A stretch of 64,000 nt of DNA, taken from the NCBI GenBank assembly GCA_903847315.1, contig CAINDG010000038.1:1-64000 (forward strand). Direction: 5' to 3'. Position 1 is the first letter of the stretch; every line of letters starts with the position of its first letter. The DNA is from an uncultured Planctomycetota bacterium. Its GTDB lineage: Bacteria > Planctomycetota > Phycisphaerae > Sedimentisphaerales > UBA12454. Of the stretch, positions 1 to 8,582 are shown one piece after another. The notes below the pieces were generated by a model. It saw only the letters and a program-made list of their open reading frames with translations. It ran no database searches and was not told the origin of the DNA. Made by a program: the position numbers and the translations under genes.

Positions 1-2647
1 GCTCTGGAGTGTTTACGTCACAGGTAAGGTAAATGGCAGGCAGGTTGTAGTCGGGCATAAAGGATTGCTCCTCGGACGGCTGCTGCTCTTCTTGCGATTC
101 GGCCGTCAACTCGGTCGCCGTATCGGCGACGGCTAAACTCCCTGCGCTTTCGCTTGGACTCTGAGAAATACTATCGCCCAACATCATCATTTGCATTTTA
201 ATGCGGCTGTCGAAATCAGCAGTTCTATATAACCAGCAATCGCAAAATTCCTTTAAATCCTTTTTATTTATCCCGCCATCATCAATGAAATCGACAGCAT
301 CATTATAATTATTGCTTCCTGATGAGGTCATCCATGCGTCGGCAAGGACAACGAAATCCATAAAGTTTACAATCCCATCCGGCCCATCAGGCGGCAGTGG
401 AAATACATCTTTGTCGGTACAGGGATAAAATTCATCCGCGCCAATATCGACTCGATTGCTATCTACATTTACCCTTGCTTCGCCGTCGATGTCTATTTCG
501 GTTAAAGGGATATTATTCGAATCGCCTTTGTCAATGCAGGGTGAATTGTATTTCAAATGAAAATTGTTTGCACCTGCATCCCTGAAACACGGATCGCTGG
601 TAATATTATATGAGCAACTGCCTGTATAATTTTCTATGCAATTAAAATGAACTTTTGTAAGTGGGCCGACTAAACTGCCGGCATTGTTGCCCCACACAAT
701 GTTGTTATAAATACATGGGTCGACTGCGGAGTAAATACCATAACAGTAATTCCCAACTATGGTGTTGTTCCTGATTTGAGTAGAGGAACCACCATTCAGA
801 AATATGCCACCGTCCGAATGATTATGATGGATTATATTATTTATTATAGTGGGAGCACGATTATCACCAGATACAGATATACCATTATATACGTTGTCCC
901 GTATATTGCAGTGGCTTATCACCGGATTAGAGCTGGAGAAGCATTCTATTCCGTTGCCGCCGGCGATTAGCGTAAGGCCGGTGATTACGCTGCCATTATT
1001 ACCTGACATATGGATTGGCGGATTTCCTACTTCTTCGTTGTAATTCAGCCATGATGAACCATAAATTCTCGTATTATCAACGATCGACCAGTTATTCGGG
1101 TCCCGGCTCTTAAGGGTTAATGGTTTACCACTAAGATTAATATTTTCGCAAAAATAACCTTCATTCACCTCAATTACATCATTATTATTTGCATCAGTGA
1201 CCGCAGGCTGAATTCGCTTATACCATTTATTTTGCGTTTTGTTGTGAACATTCAAATCGTAAATATGTAAAGGTGTTGGCCTATTGGCGTCAGCATCTGA
1301 GCCGATGCCGAGTCTGCCGTTTGCGCCATTGCCCCACACCCAGACCGTACCCTGTTTATCCACTGCAAGATTGTGCCAATAACCTGCTGAGATATAAACA
1401 ATATCTTTGAGATAGCCAGTACCATCAGGACCAACGACTTTTACCGGTGTGAGCGAAAGATAGGGATAGCTTGTGCCATTACCAAGCTGGCCGTAAGTAT
1501 TATCTCCCCACGTATAAACCCTGCCTTTGCAGTTGGGGTCATTTGCATTAAATTTCTCAAGGGCTATACAGTGGCCCTCACCCGCTGATATTGCGATAAT
1601 GTTTTTCAAATATGTATTTGGATGGTTGGAGTCTTGCTCGCCTGCGTGAACAATTACAGGTGAAGAATTAGAGTCGGTTGTCTGGCCGTTGCCAAGTCTG
1701 CCGCCGTAGGTATAAACAGTACTGCTATTATAACCCCACGTATAAACCCTGCCTTGACAGTTTGAGTCGTTGTGGTCTATTTTCTCGAGAGCCATAGAAT
1801 GATCCCAGCCTGCGGAGATTGCTTTGATATTTTGCAAAAATGCGGTGGTAGGATAATTGGGATTCTGCTCACCCGCAAGAACTTTGACAGGCGTTTTATT
1901 GTAATCTACAGTACTATTTGTACCGAGTTTGCCTTTTTCACCAGCGGCTCGATAAGTATTGCTGCCGAAAGTGTAAACAAAGCCGTTGGCATCGAGCACC
2001 ATCGAATGATTTGCGCCGCCGGAAACGGCGATGATGTTTGTAAAATAGCCATTATTGTTAATGCCGTGAACTTTTACAGGAGTATATCTATTTGTATTAG
2101 AATAATCCCCAAGCTGTCCCTCATAATTTCTGCCCCATGCGTAACAAAAATGATTCGCATCCACAGCAAGGCTGTGTTCGCCGCTTCTGCCTGCTGAAAT
2201 AGAGGCTATATATTTTAGAAATGGTGTTCCCTGGTCGCCACCGAGAACTTTCACAGGCACAGCACTTCCATCAGTACTGCCATTACCAAGCTGGCCATAG
2301 CTACTGTCTCCCCATGCCCAGACATGATTGTTCGCATCCAACGCTAATGAATGAGTCCAACCGCCTGCAATAGCGATAATGTTCTGCAGGTAATTGACAT
2401 TATTAACGCCGTGAACCTGAACGGGAATATTCCTCTCTATGTTTGTACCGTCACCGAGTACGTAATATGAAGTATCAGAATTGCGTCCACACCCCCAAAC
2501 TGTTTTATCGTTGGCGAGGATAAGCGTATGATCTTCACCGCCGGAAACTGTTGAAACGGGAATATAAACCGGTTTTGCCAGACATAAAACAGAAGTAAAG
2601 ATAATTACAAAATAAATCGCTGCTGAAATATTTTTTGCGGAATACAT
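1..2647 (-). CDS. Secreted RCC1-repeat / right-handed beta-helix / dockerin protein (partial, 3' end outside window)
   Basis: The frame stays open from the ATG at 2647 to the left edge (882 codons), so the C-terminus lies outside. The start has a strong AGGAGG just upstream and opens with a signal peptide of about 25 residues (hydrophobic core, then LCLAKP). Residues about 30-450 hold several RCC1-type beta-propeller repeats (recurring SAGxxHSxAL, WGxNxxGQLG and xxPVKV). Residues about 490-740 are a right-handed parallel beta-helix of the NosD/pectate-lyase type ending in the planctomycete-type motif VDIGADEF. Two dockerin-like calcium loops follow (DGIVNFMDF and DGGINKKDL, residues about 760-803), then a Glu/Ser-rich stretch. 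The gene starts 40 nt after a PEP-CTERM gene and is probably cotranscribed with it. Function is unknown; a surface or extracellular binding protein is inferred. No catalytic motif was seen. Confidence 0.85.
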   Translation of the reverse strand, partial: MYSAKNISAAIYFVIIFTSVLCLAKPVYIPVSTVSGGEDHTLILANDKTVWGCGRNSDTSYYVLGDGTNIERNIPVQVHGVNNVNYLQNIIAIAGGWTHSLALDANNHVWAWGDSSYGQLGNGSTDGSAVPVKVLGGDQGTPFLKYIASISAGRSGEHSLAVDANHFCYAWGRNYEGQLGDYSNTNRYTPVKVHGINNNGYFTNIIAVSGGANHSMVLDANGFVYTFGSNTYRAAGEKGKLGTNSTVDYNKTPVKVLAGEQNPNYPTTAFLQNIKAISAGWDHSMALEKIDHNDSNCQGRVYTWGYNSSTVYTYGGRLGNGQTTDSNSSPVIVHAGEQDSNHPNTYLKNIIAISAGEGHCIALEKFNANDPNCKGRVYTWGDNTYGQLGNGTSYPYLSLTPVKVVGPDGTGYLKDIVYISAGYWHNLAVDKQGTVWVWGNGANGRLGIGSDADANRPTPLHIYDLNVHNKTQNKWYKRIQPAVTDANNNDVIEVNEGYFCENINLSGKPLTLKSRDPNNWSIVDNTRIYGSSWLNYNEEVGNPPIHMSGNNGSVITGLTLIAGGNGIECFSSSNPVISHCNIRDNVYNGISVSGDNRAPTIINNIIHHNHSDGGIFLNGGSSTQIRNNTIVGNYCYGIYSAVDPCIYNNIVWGNNAGSLVGPLTKVHFNCIENYTGSCSYNITSDPCFRDAGANNFHLKYNSPCIDKGDSNNIPLTEIDIDGEARVNVDSNRVDIGADEFYPCTDKDVFPLPPDGPDGIVNFMDFVVLADAWMTSSGSNNYNDAVDFIDDGGINKKDLKEFCDCWLYRTADFDSRIKMQMMMLGDSISQSPSESAGSLAVADTATELTAESQEEQQPSEEQSFMPDYNLPAIYLTCDVNTPE

Positions 2648-2687
2648 AGCCTCCTCCTGAAAAGAGTTTCCTGATATATGTATAATT

Positions 2688-3317
2688 TTAACGGCGTTTA
2701 CAGATTGCAACACCGAAAATTATCAATAATAATGTTGCAGGTTCAGGTATAAGCACTGCCGATGTAACCGTAGCATCTATAGTAAAATCTCTATCGTGGG
2801 TAATGCGGAGAAGATTACTGTTCCACTTACTTAAATCCGGTGCTGTAAGCGGCAAAGCATCGCTCGATAAGGCAATGCCAGTTGGATCATAAAGTTCCCA
2901 GTTAATGTACTGAACCAATGTGCCATTTGGTAGAGGAAGGTTATTCCTGCTGAGTATATTATAATAATCACCTGTTAAATTGTTATTTGTAACAGCAAGT
3001 AAAAAATCCACACGGTTAATATCTGTCTTAAACTCAAAACCGCCAACTGAAAGATATATCCCAGCTGGTGGAGTATTATATTCAAACAATCCTTCTGTAG
3101 TGTCAGGATTAGAATCTAACGTTGCCGAATCGTAGGTGTAAGTACCTGTAATAGTATCGCCGATGTGAATTTTGTTTTCCAGATGGCTGCATGGATCGCT
3201 TATGTTTGTGACCTGACCTGAAATCGAAATAGTGATTAACTGGCCGCTGGAAACTGCCGGCAGAAACCCGCACAGCAGAATTACAAGTGCAATCCTCGAA
3301 ACACTTTTATTCTTCAT
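2688..3317 (-). CDS. PEP-CTERM sorting-domain protein
   Basis: A 209-residue exported protein. The chosen ATG at 3317 has AGGAG 9 nt upstream and begins MKNKSVSR followed by a hydrophobic signal peptide. A longer frame to 3362 has no ribosome site. The body is a beta-rich domain with ISGQVTNISDP and DTITGTYTYDSAT, resembling the choice-of-anchor type domains of PEP-CTERM proteins. The C-terminus is a textbook PEP-CTERM: IPEPATLLL, a hydrophobic segment, then CKRR. Such proteins are known to be processed by an exosortase and delivered to the cell surface or matrix. No exosortase lies in this window. It precedes the RCC1-repeat gene by 40 nt, and both may be transcribed from the promoter at 3379-3407. 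Confidence 0.85.
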   Translation of the reverse strand: MKNKSVSRIALVILLCGFLPAVSSGQLITISISGQVTNISDPCSHLENKIHIGDTITGTYTYDSATLDSNPDTTEGLFEYNTPPAGIYLSVGGFEFKTDINRVDFLLAVTNNNLTGDYYNILSRNNLPLPNGTLVQYINWELYDPTGIALSSDALPLTAPDLSKWNSNLLRITHDRDFTIDATVTSAVLIPEPATLLLIIFGVAICKRR

Positions 3318-3378
3318 ACTTCTCACTCCTTTTTTTTGCCAGCGCACTGAAATTTCTGGCATCCCATTGCCTACTATC

Positions 3379-3407
3379 AGAATAGCATATACCCACTTTT
3401 ATGTCAA
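3379..3407 (-). promoter_or_regulatory. Sigma70-like promoter for the PEP-CTERM / RCC1 gene pair
   Basis: On the minus strand TTGACA (3402-3407), a 17-bp spacer and TATTCT (3379-3384). The predicted start is near 3372, giving a leader of about 55 nt to the ATG at 3317. Confidence 0.7.
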
Positions 3408-3529
3408 CCAAAAAATCGTCAAAAATTACCCCTTTTCAGCATAAAACCCCGCCTTTTGGCAATTAAAAAACGGATAAACCCCGATGAGATAGCCGCGGCA
3501 CTTCACAGGGCAGGGATTTGAAAGTTCAG

Positions 3530-3600
3530 ATTTCAGAGATTTCTCGACTGCGCTCGAAATGACGGAGATTATTTCCCCCTAAGGGGTCGCAATGACGCGC
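3530..3600. repeat. Candidate dispersed intergenic repeat
   Basis: Non-coding stretch containing TCGACTGCGCTCGAAATGAC and a short CCCC/GGGG hairpin followed by GTCGCAATGACG. The phrase ending in AATGAC resembles dispersed palindromic repeats seen in many bacterial genomes; a comparable phrase (GGGAATGAC) occurs at 12303-12311. The rest of the 3363-3606 gap holds only the promoter noted separately. Confidence 0.35.
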
Positions 3601-3606
3601 AGCGGA

Positions 3607-4041
3607 TTAGTTCAGGGCGGATTCTATTAGAACCTGGGAATCGTAAGGGGAACTTAGGAAAGACGTGTGCTGGGTATTGTGCGCTACCTGGGAGGCTAAT
3701 AGCGAAATCTGGCGCAATATTATTTCTATAAGATTCGTACAGCCTGCGGAATTCTGGAGACTGCAGCCGGGCATAATCATTATCACATAACCGATATTTT
3801 CATCGGCGGCTGAAAGGCCGGTGGCTGCGACGAGAAAATCATCGACGCGGGTAACCAGCGGCTCATTGCCATCGTCGATTTGCCGGCAGAGATTGTCGAG
3901 CAGTTTTTGATTTGAAAAGACCGTGTTCAAAACGTCAGGGTTGTTGGCGATGCAGCCTGTATCTTTGGAAATAAGGGCAAAAGTAATATCGCTATCCCCG
4001 AAACAATCAAAAACCAGCTGAGCAATTTTTTCCATTATCAT
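3607..4041 (-). CDS. Conserved-looking hypothetical protein, 144 aa
   Basis: I do not recognise this protein. The ATG at 4041 follows AGGATG at good spacing. The protein is soluble, with no signal peptide or membrane segment. It begins MIMEKIAQLVFDCFGDSDI and has alternating strands and helices (TFALISKDTG, DDFLVAATGLS, IGYVIMIMPG), a pattern reminiscent of a small GAF/PAS-like or roadblock-like sensory fold. That is an impression, not an identification. Composition matches its neighbours. It is transcribed alone, divergently from the TMTC-like gene at 4223. Confidence 0.6.
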   Translation of the reverse strand: MIMEKIAQLVFDCFGDSDITFALISKDTGCIANNPDVLNTVFSNQKLLDNLCRQIDDGNEPLVTRVDDFLVAATGLSAADENIGYVIMIMPGCSLQNSAGCTNLIEIILRQISLLASQVAHNTQHTSFLSSPYDSQVLIESALN

Positions 4042-4203
4042 TATTACATCCTTTGAATAAACGCTAATCCTTATAAGATAATTTCGACAAACATAGAGGG
4101 ACGTTTAATCAGAATTATAGAAATCGGCCTAAAATAAGGATTATCGGACTTCCGCAAGACGAACAGACACAGGCTTTTTCACTACCGCCCAAAAGTAAGA
4201 CCG

Positions 4204-4210
4204 TTATAAT
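4204..4210 (+). promoter_or_regulatory. Candidate -10 element just upstream of the TMTC-like gene
   Basis: TTATAAT lies 12 nt before the chosen ATG at 4223. If used, the transcript would be almost leaderless, consistent with the absence of a Shine-Dalgarno sequence. No convincing -35 was found. Confidence 0.35.
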
Positions 4211-4222
4211 GCCTATGAATAG

Positions 4223-5743
4223 ATGGATAAAAATTCTGACAAATACTGGTCTCTTTTTATTTGCCTGGCGCTGGCAGTGATTACGCTGGCTGTTTTTTAT
4301 CAGGTCGGCAGCTTTGGATTCATTGACCTCGACGACCCCGATTATGTCTGGCATAATCCAAACATCCAGGAAGGTTTCACACTAAAGGCGATCAATTGGG
4401 CCTTTACTACCGGTCATGAGGCCAACTGGCATCCCCTGACCTGGCTTTCGCATATTCTCGATTGGCAACTCTTTGGCAACAGTGCCGGCGGACATCATCT
4501 GGTCAATCTTGTCTTTCACATCGCAAATACGTTAATCCTCTTTCTTGTTCTGCAGCGAATGACAGGCGCGGTTTGGCAAAGCGCTTTTGCAGCGGCCTTG
4601 TTCGCCCTTCACCCGCTGCACGTCGAATCTGTCGCCTGGGTTTCTGAACGCAAGGATGTTTTGAGCACATTTTTTTGGCTGCTGACGATGTGGGCTTATG
4701 TTTTTTATGTCAATCGGCCCGGCATTGTACGCTATTTGCCGGTAGTCCTGTTTTTTGCCCTCGGTCTTATGTCAAAACCTATGCTGGTTACTCTGCCTTT
4801 TGTACTTTTGCTTTTGGATTATTGGCCTTTGAACAGGCTTAACTCAAAACGTTCACTTTTCAATCTGCTGGTTGAGAAGATTCCCCTCTTTGTAATGGCC
4901 ATTGCGTCATCTGTAGTCACTTTCATTGCCCAGAAAAAAGGCGGAACAATACGGATAATAGAGGATTATGATTTTGCTGCTCGAATGGCCAATGCTTTTA
5001 TTTCCTATATACAATACATTATCAAAATGATTTGGCCTGCCGGCCTGTCGTATTTTTATCTGCATCCCGGCCGAAACGTTTCTTTTTTTTATGCCGGAAT
5101 TTCAGCCGCTCTTCTACTGGCTGTAACAATTCTTGTGTTTCGATTTGCGAAAAATCATCGCTATCTCGCCGTCGGCTGGCTGTGGTATCTTGGAACGCTT
5201 GTGCCCGTCATAGGTTTTGTTCAGGTCGGTATCCAGGCTATGGCCGACCGCTATAGTTATATCACACTGACAGGTTTATTTATTATTATTGCATGGGGTC
5301 TGCCGGAGCTTTTGGCAAATTGGCGATATCGAAAGATTGTGCTCTGCGGCTCTTCGCTTTTAGTTTTATTTATTTTGACCGCACTTACTTATTTTCAGAC
5401 GCAATACTGGAAAGACAGTGTAACACTTTATCAAAATGCGCTAAAGGTAACCTCAGATAACTGGAAGGTACATATAGACCTGGCGCAGACATTACTGGTG
5501 CAGGGCCGCACCGCCGAATCGATTCAGCACGCAGCCGAATCTGTCAGAATCAAACCTGATTGTGTCGATGCCATCAACGTTCTCGGTGTTGTTCTCTATT
5601 ATGCCGGAAGAACGGACGAGGCCATCACGCAATTTAACCGTGCGCTTCAAATCAATCCTCAGTGCGCGAGCGCAAGAAAGAATCTCAACATTGCGTTAGT
5701 AAAAAAACAAAAAACCCAAATCATACAAGACGTAAACAAATAG
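4223..5743 (+). CDS. TMTC-like polytopic membrane protein with C-terminal TPR repeats
   Basis: A 506-residue protein. Residues about 10-400 hold around nine to ten hydrophobic segments with the loop signature typical of GT-C-fold mannosyltransferase-like TMTC proteins: FIDLDDPDYVWHNP near residue 35, then NWHPLTWLSH, HHLVNLVFH and ALHPLHVESVAWVSERKD. The acidic LDDPDY loop is where GT-C enzymes carry their catalytic acid. Residues about 415-490 form TPR units (ESIQHAAESVRIKPD, AITQFNRALQINPQ). A role in protein or glycan glycosylation at the membrane using a lipid-linked sugar is inferred from the family; substrate unknown. The start at 4223 lacks a ribosome site but is preceded by a TATAAT box. 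Confidence 0.75.
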   Translation: MDKNSDKYWSLFICLALAVITLAVFYQVGSFGFIDLDDPDYVWHNPNIQEGFTLKAINWAFTTGHEANWHPLTWLSHILDWQLFGNSAGGHHLVNLVFHIANTLILFLVLQRMTGAVWQSAFAAALFALHPLHVESVAWVSERKDVLSTFFWLLTMWAYVFYVNRPGIVRYLPVVLFFALGLMSKPMLVTLPFVLLLLDYWPLNRLNSKRSLFNLLVEKIPLFVMAIASSVVTFIAQKKGGTIRIIEDYDFAARMANAFISYIQYIIKMIWPAGLSYFYLHPGRNVSFFYAGISAALLLAVTILVFRFAKNHRYLAVGWLWYLGTLVPVIGFVQVGIQAMADRYSYITLTGLFIIIAWGLPELLANWRYRKIVLCGSSLLVLFILTALTYFQTQYWKDSVTLYQNALKVTSDNWKVHIDLAQTLLVQGRTAESIQHAAESVRIKPDCVDAINVLGVVLYYAGRTDEAITQFNRALQINPQCASARKNLNIALVKKQKTQIIQDVNK

Positions 5744-5780
5744 TTTGTCGCAGATTCTATAAATCTTATATGTCAAATTT

Positions 5781-6941
5781 TCAGTTTTTCACCGGCGCCC
5801 ATTTTGCCTGCCAGGCGGGATAGGCATCCAGAACTTTCTGCGGATTGGAGGTGTAATACCTATAGCCGCTGCGGCGTTCCCTGTCTACTTCGGCTAAGGA
5901 ATAAAGAGGTGTGCCCCGCCTGTCGGCAAATAACGGCTTGTGCGTTCGGAGTTCATAAAACCTCGCCCATATCAGAGGAGCGGCTGTGTCCTGGACTACT
6001 ACCCTGTCAATTTTTGAAACCCTCAAAGGAAATTTGATTTCGGGAGCGGAGATTTCATTTACCCTGATTCCGGAAATTTTCGAATCCTGAAACCATTTAA
6101 CAGCAGACTGCACTGAATTGACAATTTCTTCGGAAGGTTTGTCGAAGCTCATTAAGAAAAGAACTATATTCGCCCCCTCATCATTACAGATGCTGGGCAG
6201 TTCGTACGCCCTGCCCAGCGCGGGGCGCAAATCTTTTTCGTCGTGCTGCTGGCACCAGGCGGTTAATTTTCCGTTATCAACTATCTGGCATTTGAGAATG
6301 CAGTTCAATCCTTTGTCAAAAGCGGTTTTGATTTTTTGCCGGCGGGCTTTATCGACAAAAGAATAAAAGGGTTTGTTATCTATTATATCCTTTAGCATCT
6401 GCATTACGCCGGTCATAGCATCGTCGTTGAACGTGATACGCCTGCTGTAGTTGTTTTCCAGCGGGAAAAATTGCGGCCAGCCGCCGTTGGGATACTGGGC
6501 TGAAAGCGTAAAATTTATGCCGTGCAGGGCGGCATCTTTATATTTTTTTACTTCGGTAATTTCATAAGCTTTCGCCAAATATTTTATCTGTGAATATGTC
6601 GTGTGGTTATCGAATGTCGTATGGTGCAGACCTTTTGCCCTGGCAAGTTTGGCTTTTTCTTCTTTGGTTAATATGGCCCGCATATCGTAATTCTTCGGCC
6701 AGCCGCCGTTGTTTCTCTGGTAAAGAAGAATATTGTCGGCGATTTCTTTTATCTGCGCCGGCTTATATCGCGGCTTGTTCGGCTCAGGAATAATTACATT
6801 ATTTGCCTCGTAGATGTCATACCAATGGTGGCTGCTGTCGTTAAAATCATTCGTATCTATCTTATATTCTTTGTTCTGTGCGTAAGAAGCAGGACAAATA
6901 AATATTGATAATATTGCCAGGACAAATATTTTTTTACCCAT
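5781..6941 (-). CDS. pelA: Pectate lyase, polysaccharide lyase family 10 (second of tandem pair)
   Basis: A 386-residue exported enzyme predicted to cleave polygalacturonate by beta-elimination. The ATG at 6941 follows GAAAGG and begins MGKKIFVLAIL, a signal peptide ending near YAQ. A longer frame reading back into the upstream gene is rejected. PL10 features are clear: NNGGWPKNYDM, TFDNHTTYSQI, NGGWPQFFP, RRITFNDDAMTGVM and a C-terminal WARFYEL with DRERRSGYRYY. It lies 17 nt after its paralogue with very similar sequence along the whole length, so this is a tandem duplication probably transcribed as one unit. Length fits a single catalytic module with no carbohydrate-binding domain. The product would feed the galacturonate pathway represented by uxaE at 38 kb. 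Confidence 0.9.
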   Translation of the reverse strand: MGKKIFVLAILSIFICPASYAQNKEYKIDTNDFNDSSHHWYDIYEANNVIIPEPNKPRYKPAQIKEIADNILLYQRNNGGWPKNYDMRAILTKEEKAKLARAKGLHHTTFDNHTTYSQIKYLAKAYEITEVKKYKDAALHGINFTLSAQYPNGGWPQFFPLENNYSRRITFNDDAMTGVMQMLKDIIDNKPFYSFVDKARRQKIKTAFDKGLNCILKCQIVDNGKLTAWCQQHDEKDLRPALGRAYELPSICNDEGANIVLFLMSFDKPSEEIVNSVQSAVKWFQDSKISGIRVNEISAPEIKFPLRVSKIDRVVVQDTAAPLIWARFYELRTHKPLFADRRGTPLYSLAEVDRERRSGYRYYTSNPQKVLDAYPAWQAKWAPVKN

Positions 6942-6958
6942 TATAAAAAACCTTTCTG

Positions 6959-8146
6959 TTATTTTTTCAGAACATCCAGTTGCGGCGCCCATTTTTTCTG
7001 CCACGCCGGATAGGCGCTCAAAGCCTGCTGCGGATCATAAGTGTACCAGCCGTAAGCGCGGCGTTCCCTGTCGACTTCCGCCATAGTATAGAACCGCTGG
7101 CTCTGCCTGTTGCTGAATAGAGGCTTGTGTGTCCCAAGTTCATAAAACCGAGCCCATATCGGCGGTGCGTTCTTATCCTCGACTACCCTTCTGTCTGTTT
7201 TTAAAAGTCTCAGCGGCGTCTGGAACGGCGGGGTATTGAATTCTTCAACCCTGATTCCCGTAATTTTCGATTCTTCAAGCCATTTAACCGCCGCCTGCAC
7301 TGAATTTATTACTTCCTTGCTGGGTTTGTCTATACTCATTAAAAAAAGAACGACCGTTGTGCCCTCTCTGTTGCAAATGCTTGGCAGTTCGTATTTCCTT
7401 GCCATCACCGGAGCCAGAGTATTCGGGTCGTGCTGCTGGCACCAGCCGGTTAATATGCCGTTCTCTTTTATCTGGCACTTGAGTATGCATTCCAGTCCTT
7501 TGTCATAGGCGGTTTTGATTTTTTCACGCCGCGCTTTATCGACAAAAGAATAAAACGGCTCGTTATCTATTACTATGTCTTTGAGCATCGCCATTACGCC
7601 CGTCATAGCGTCGTCATTGAAGGTAATTTCTCTGCTGTAGTTGTTCTGCAGCGGATAATACTGCGGCCACCCGCCGTTTGCATATTGCGACGAAAGAACA
7701 AAATCTATTCCCTTCAGCGCCGCGTCTTTATATTTTTCATCTTTGAGGATTTGATAGGCTTTGGCCATATATTTTATGTGCGAATACGTCGTGCAGTTAT
7801 CGAATGTCGTATAAAGTTCCGGCTTTGCCGCGATAACTTTTTTTCTTTGGTCTTTGGTTAATATCGCCCGCATATCGTAATTCTTCGGCCAGCCGCCGTT
7901 GTCCCGCTGGTAGAGAAGAACATTGTCTGCGATTTCTTTTACCTGCGTAACATTGTAGCGAGGCTTATTCGGCTCAAAGTTAATTACATTTTTCACCTCG
8001 GCAATATCGTACCAGTGATGTGCGGAGTTATAAAAATCGTTTGTATCTATTCCATTCTCTTTGCCGGCCGGTGTGTCCTTTGCGCAAGAAACCCAACAGA
8101 GAAATAATAATGATAATATGACTGGTGTAATTATTTTTTTATTCAT
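6959..8146 (-). CDS. pelA: Pectate lyase, polysaccharide lyase family 10 (first of tandem pair)
   Basis: A 395-residue paralogue of the following gene with the same PL10 landmarks: NGGWPKNYDM, TFDNCTTYSHI, NGGWPQYYP, REITFNDDAMTGVM and a terminal AYPAWQKKWAP. The ATG at 8146 has GAAAGG 8 nt upstream; a GTG one codon earlier is less likely. The N-terminus is an export signal ending in CWVSCAKD. The Cys could be lipidated, but the residue at -3 (Trp) is atypical for a lipobox, so periplasmic, secreted or membrane-anchored forms are all possible. The internal CQQHD and WARFYELGTHKPLF stretches match the paralogue. A good promoter lies at 8186-8214. Confidence 0.9.
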   Translation of the reverse strand: MNKKIITPVILSLLFLCWVSCAKDTPAGKENGIDTNDFYNSAHHWYDIAEVKNVINFEPNKPRYNVTQVKEIADNVLLYQRDNGGWPKNYDMRAILTKDQRKKVIAAKPELYTTFDNCTTYSHIKYMAKAYQILKDEKYKDAALKGIDFVLSSQYANGGWPQYYPLQNNYSREITFNDDAMTGVMAMLKDIVIDNEPFYSFVDKARREKIKTAYDKGLECILKCQIKENGILTGWCQQHDPNTLAPVMARKYELPSICNREGTTVVLFLMSIDKPSKEVINSVQAAVKWLEESKITGIRVEEFNTPPFQTPLRLLKTDRRVVEDKNAPPIWARFYELGTHKPLFSNRQSQRFYTMAEVDRERRAYGWYTYDPQQALSAYPAWQKKWAPQLDVLKK

Positions 8147-8185
8147 CACAAAAACCTTTCAATAATCTTTCCTGTTCCTGTAGAA

Positions 8186-8214
8186 ATCATATCTCTGTTT
8201 TCCTGAAAACTCAA
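8186..8214 (-). promoter_or_regulatory. Sigma70-like promoter of the pectate lyase pair
   Basis: Minus-strand TTGAGT (8209-8214), 17-bp spacer, TATGAT (8186-8191). The predicted start near 8179 gives a leader of about 33 nt. The GntR palindrome at 37365 is not repeated here. Confidence 0.6.
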
Positions 8215-8230
8215 TCTATTTTCAGGAAAT

Positions 8231-8260
8231 AAAAACCCCGACCTTTGGCCGGGGTTTAAA
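8231..8260 (-). terminator. Intrinsic terminator after the Rrf2-mazG pair
   Basis: Inverted repeat AAACCCCG (8233-8240) and CGGGGTTT (8250-8257) with a T run on the minus-strand RNA. It lies 35 nt after the stop of the MazG-like gene and just upstream of the pectate lyase promoter. Confidence 0.8.
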
Positions 8261-8295
8261 TATCGGAATACCGCTATTTCGATTCTTGAATTGTT

Positions 8296-8568
8296 TTACT
8301 TAAAGCCTTTCGGCTGCTGTTTGCTGTATTTATCTATGCACGCTTTTTCGATATCGACATCGTTTATATTGGCAAGAGTGCACAGCCAGGCGAGGATGTC
8401 CGCGAATTCCTCTTCCTTTTCTTTTTGCGTGCTTTTTTCATCGGCAAGGGCTGTAGCGAGTTCGCCGACCTCTTCGACAAACCACATAAATGTTTTCGGA
8501 GTACCCCTGTCGGTATCCCGCTTTTTGTATCGCTCGGCTATAAGCTTCTGGAAATCCTTTATCTCCAT
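8296..8568 (-). CDS. MazG-like nucleotide pyrophosphohydrolase, short form
   Basis: A 90-residue all-alpha NTP pyrophosphohydrolase of the MazG/RS21-C6 superfamily. The metal-binding motifs are visible as EEVGE (residues 32-36) and EFAD (residues 54-57) followed by ILAWL. Family members hydrolyse (d)NTPs to monophosphate plus pyrophosphate, often as house-cleaning enzymes. The length is that of the short dimeric or tetrameric type, not the two-domain E. coli MazG. It begins 14 nt after the Rrf2 gene stop and is probably cotranscribed; a terminator follows. No toxin gene is adjacent, so a toxin-antitoxin role is not indicated. Confidence 0.85.
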   Translation of the reverse strand: MEIKDFQKLIAERYKKRDTDRGTPKTFMWFVEEVGELATALADEKSTQKEKEEEFADILAWLCTLANINDVDIEKACIDKYSKQQPKGFK

Positions 8569-8582
8569 ATTTTTTATGGACT

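Noticed and set aside
776-1043. Two overlapping short plus-strand frames
   Set aside because: Antisense to the beta-helix part of the RCC1-repeat gene, which has a continuous frame with strong domain support.
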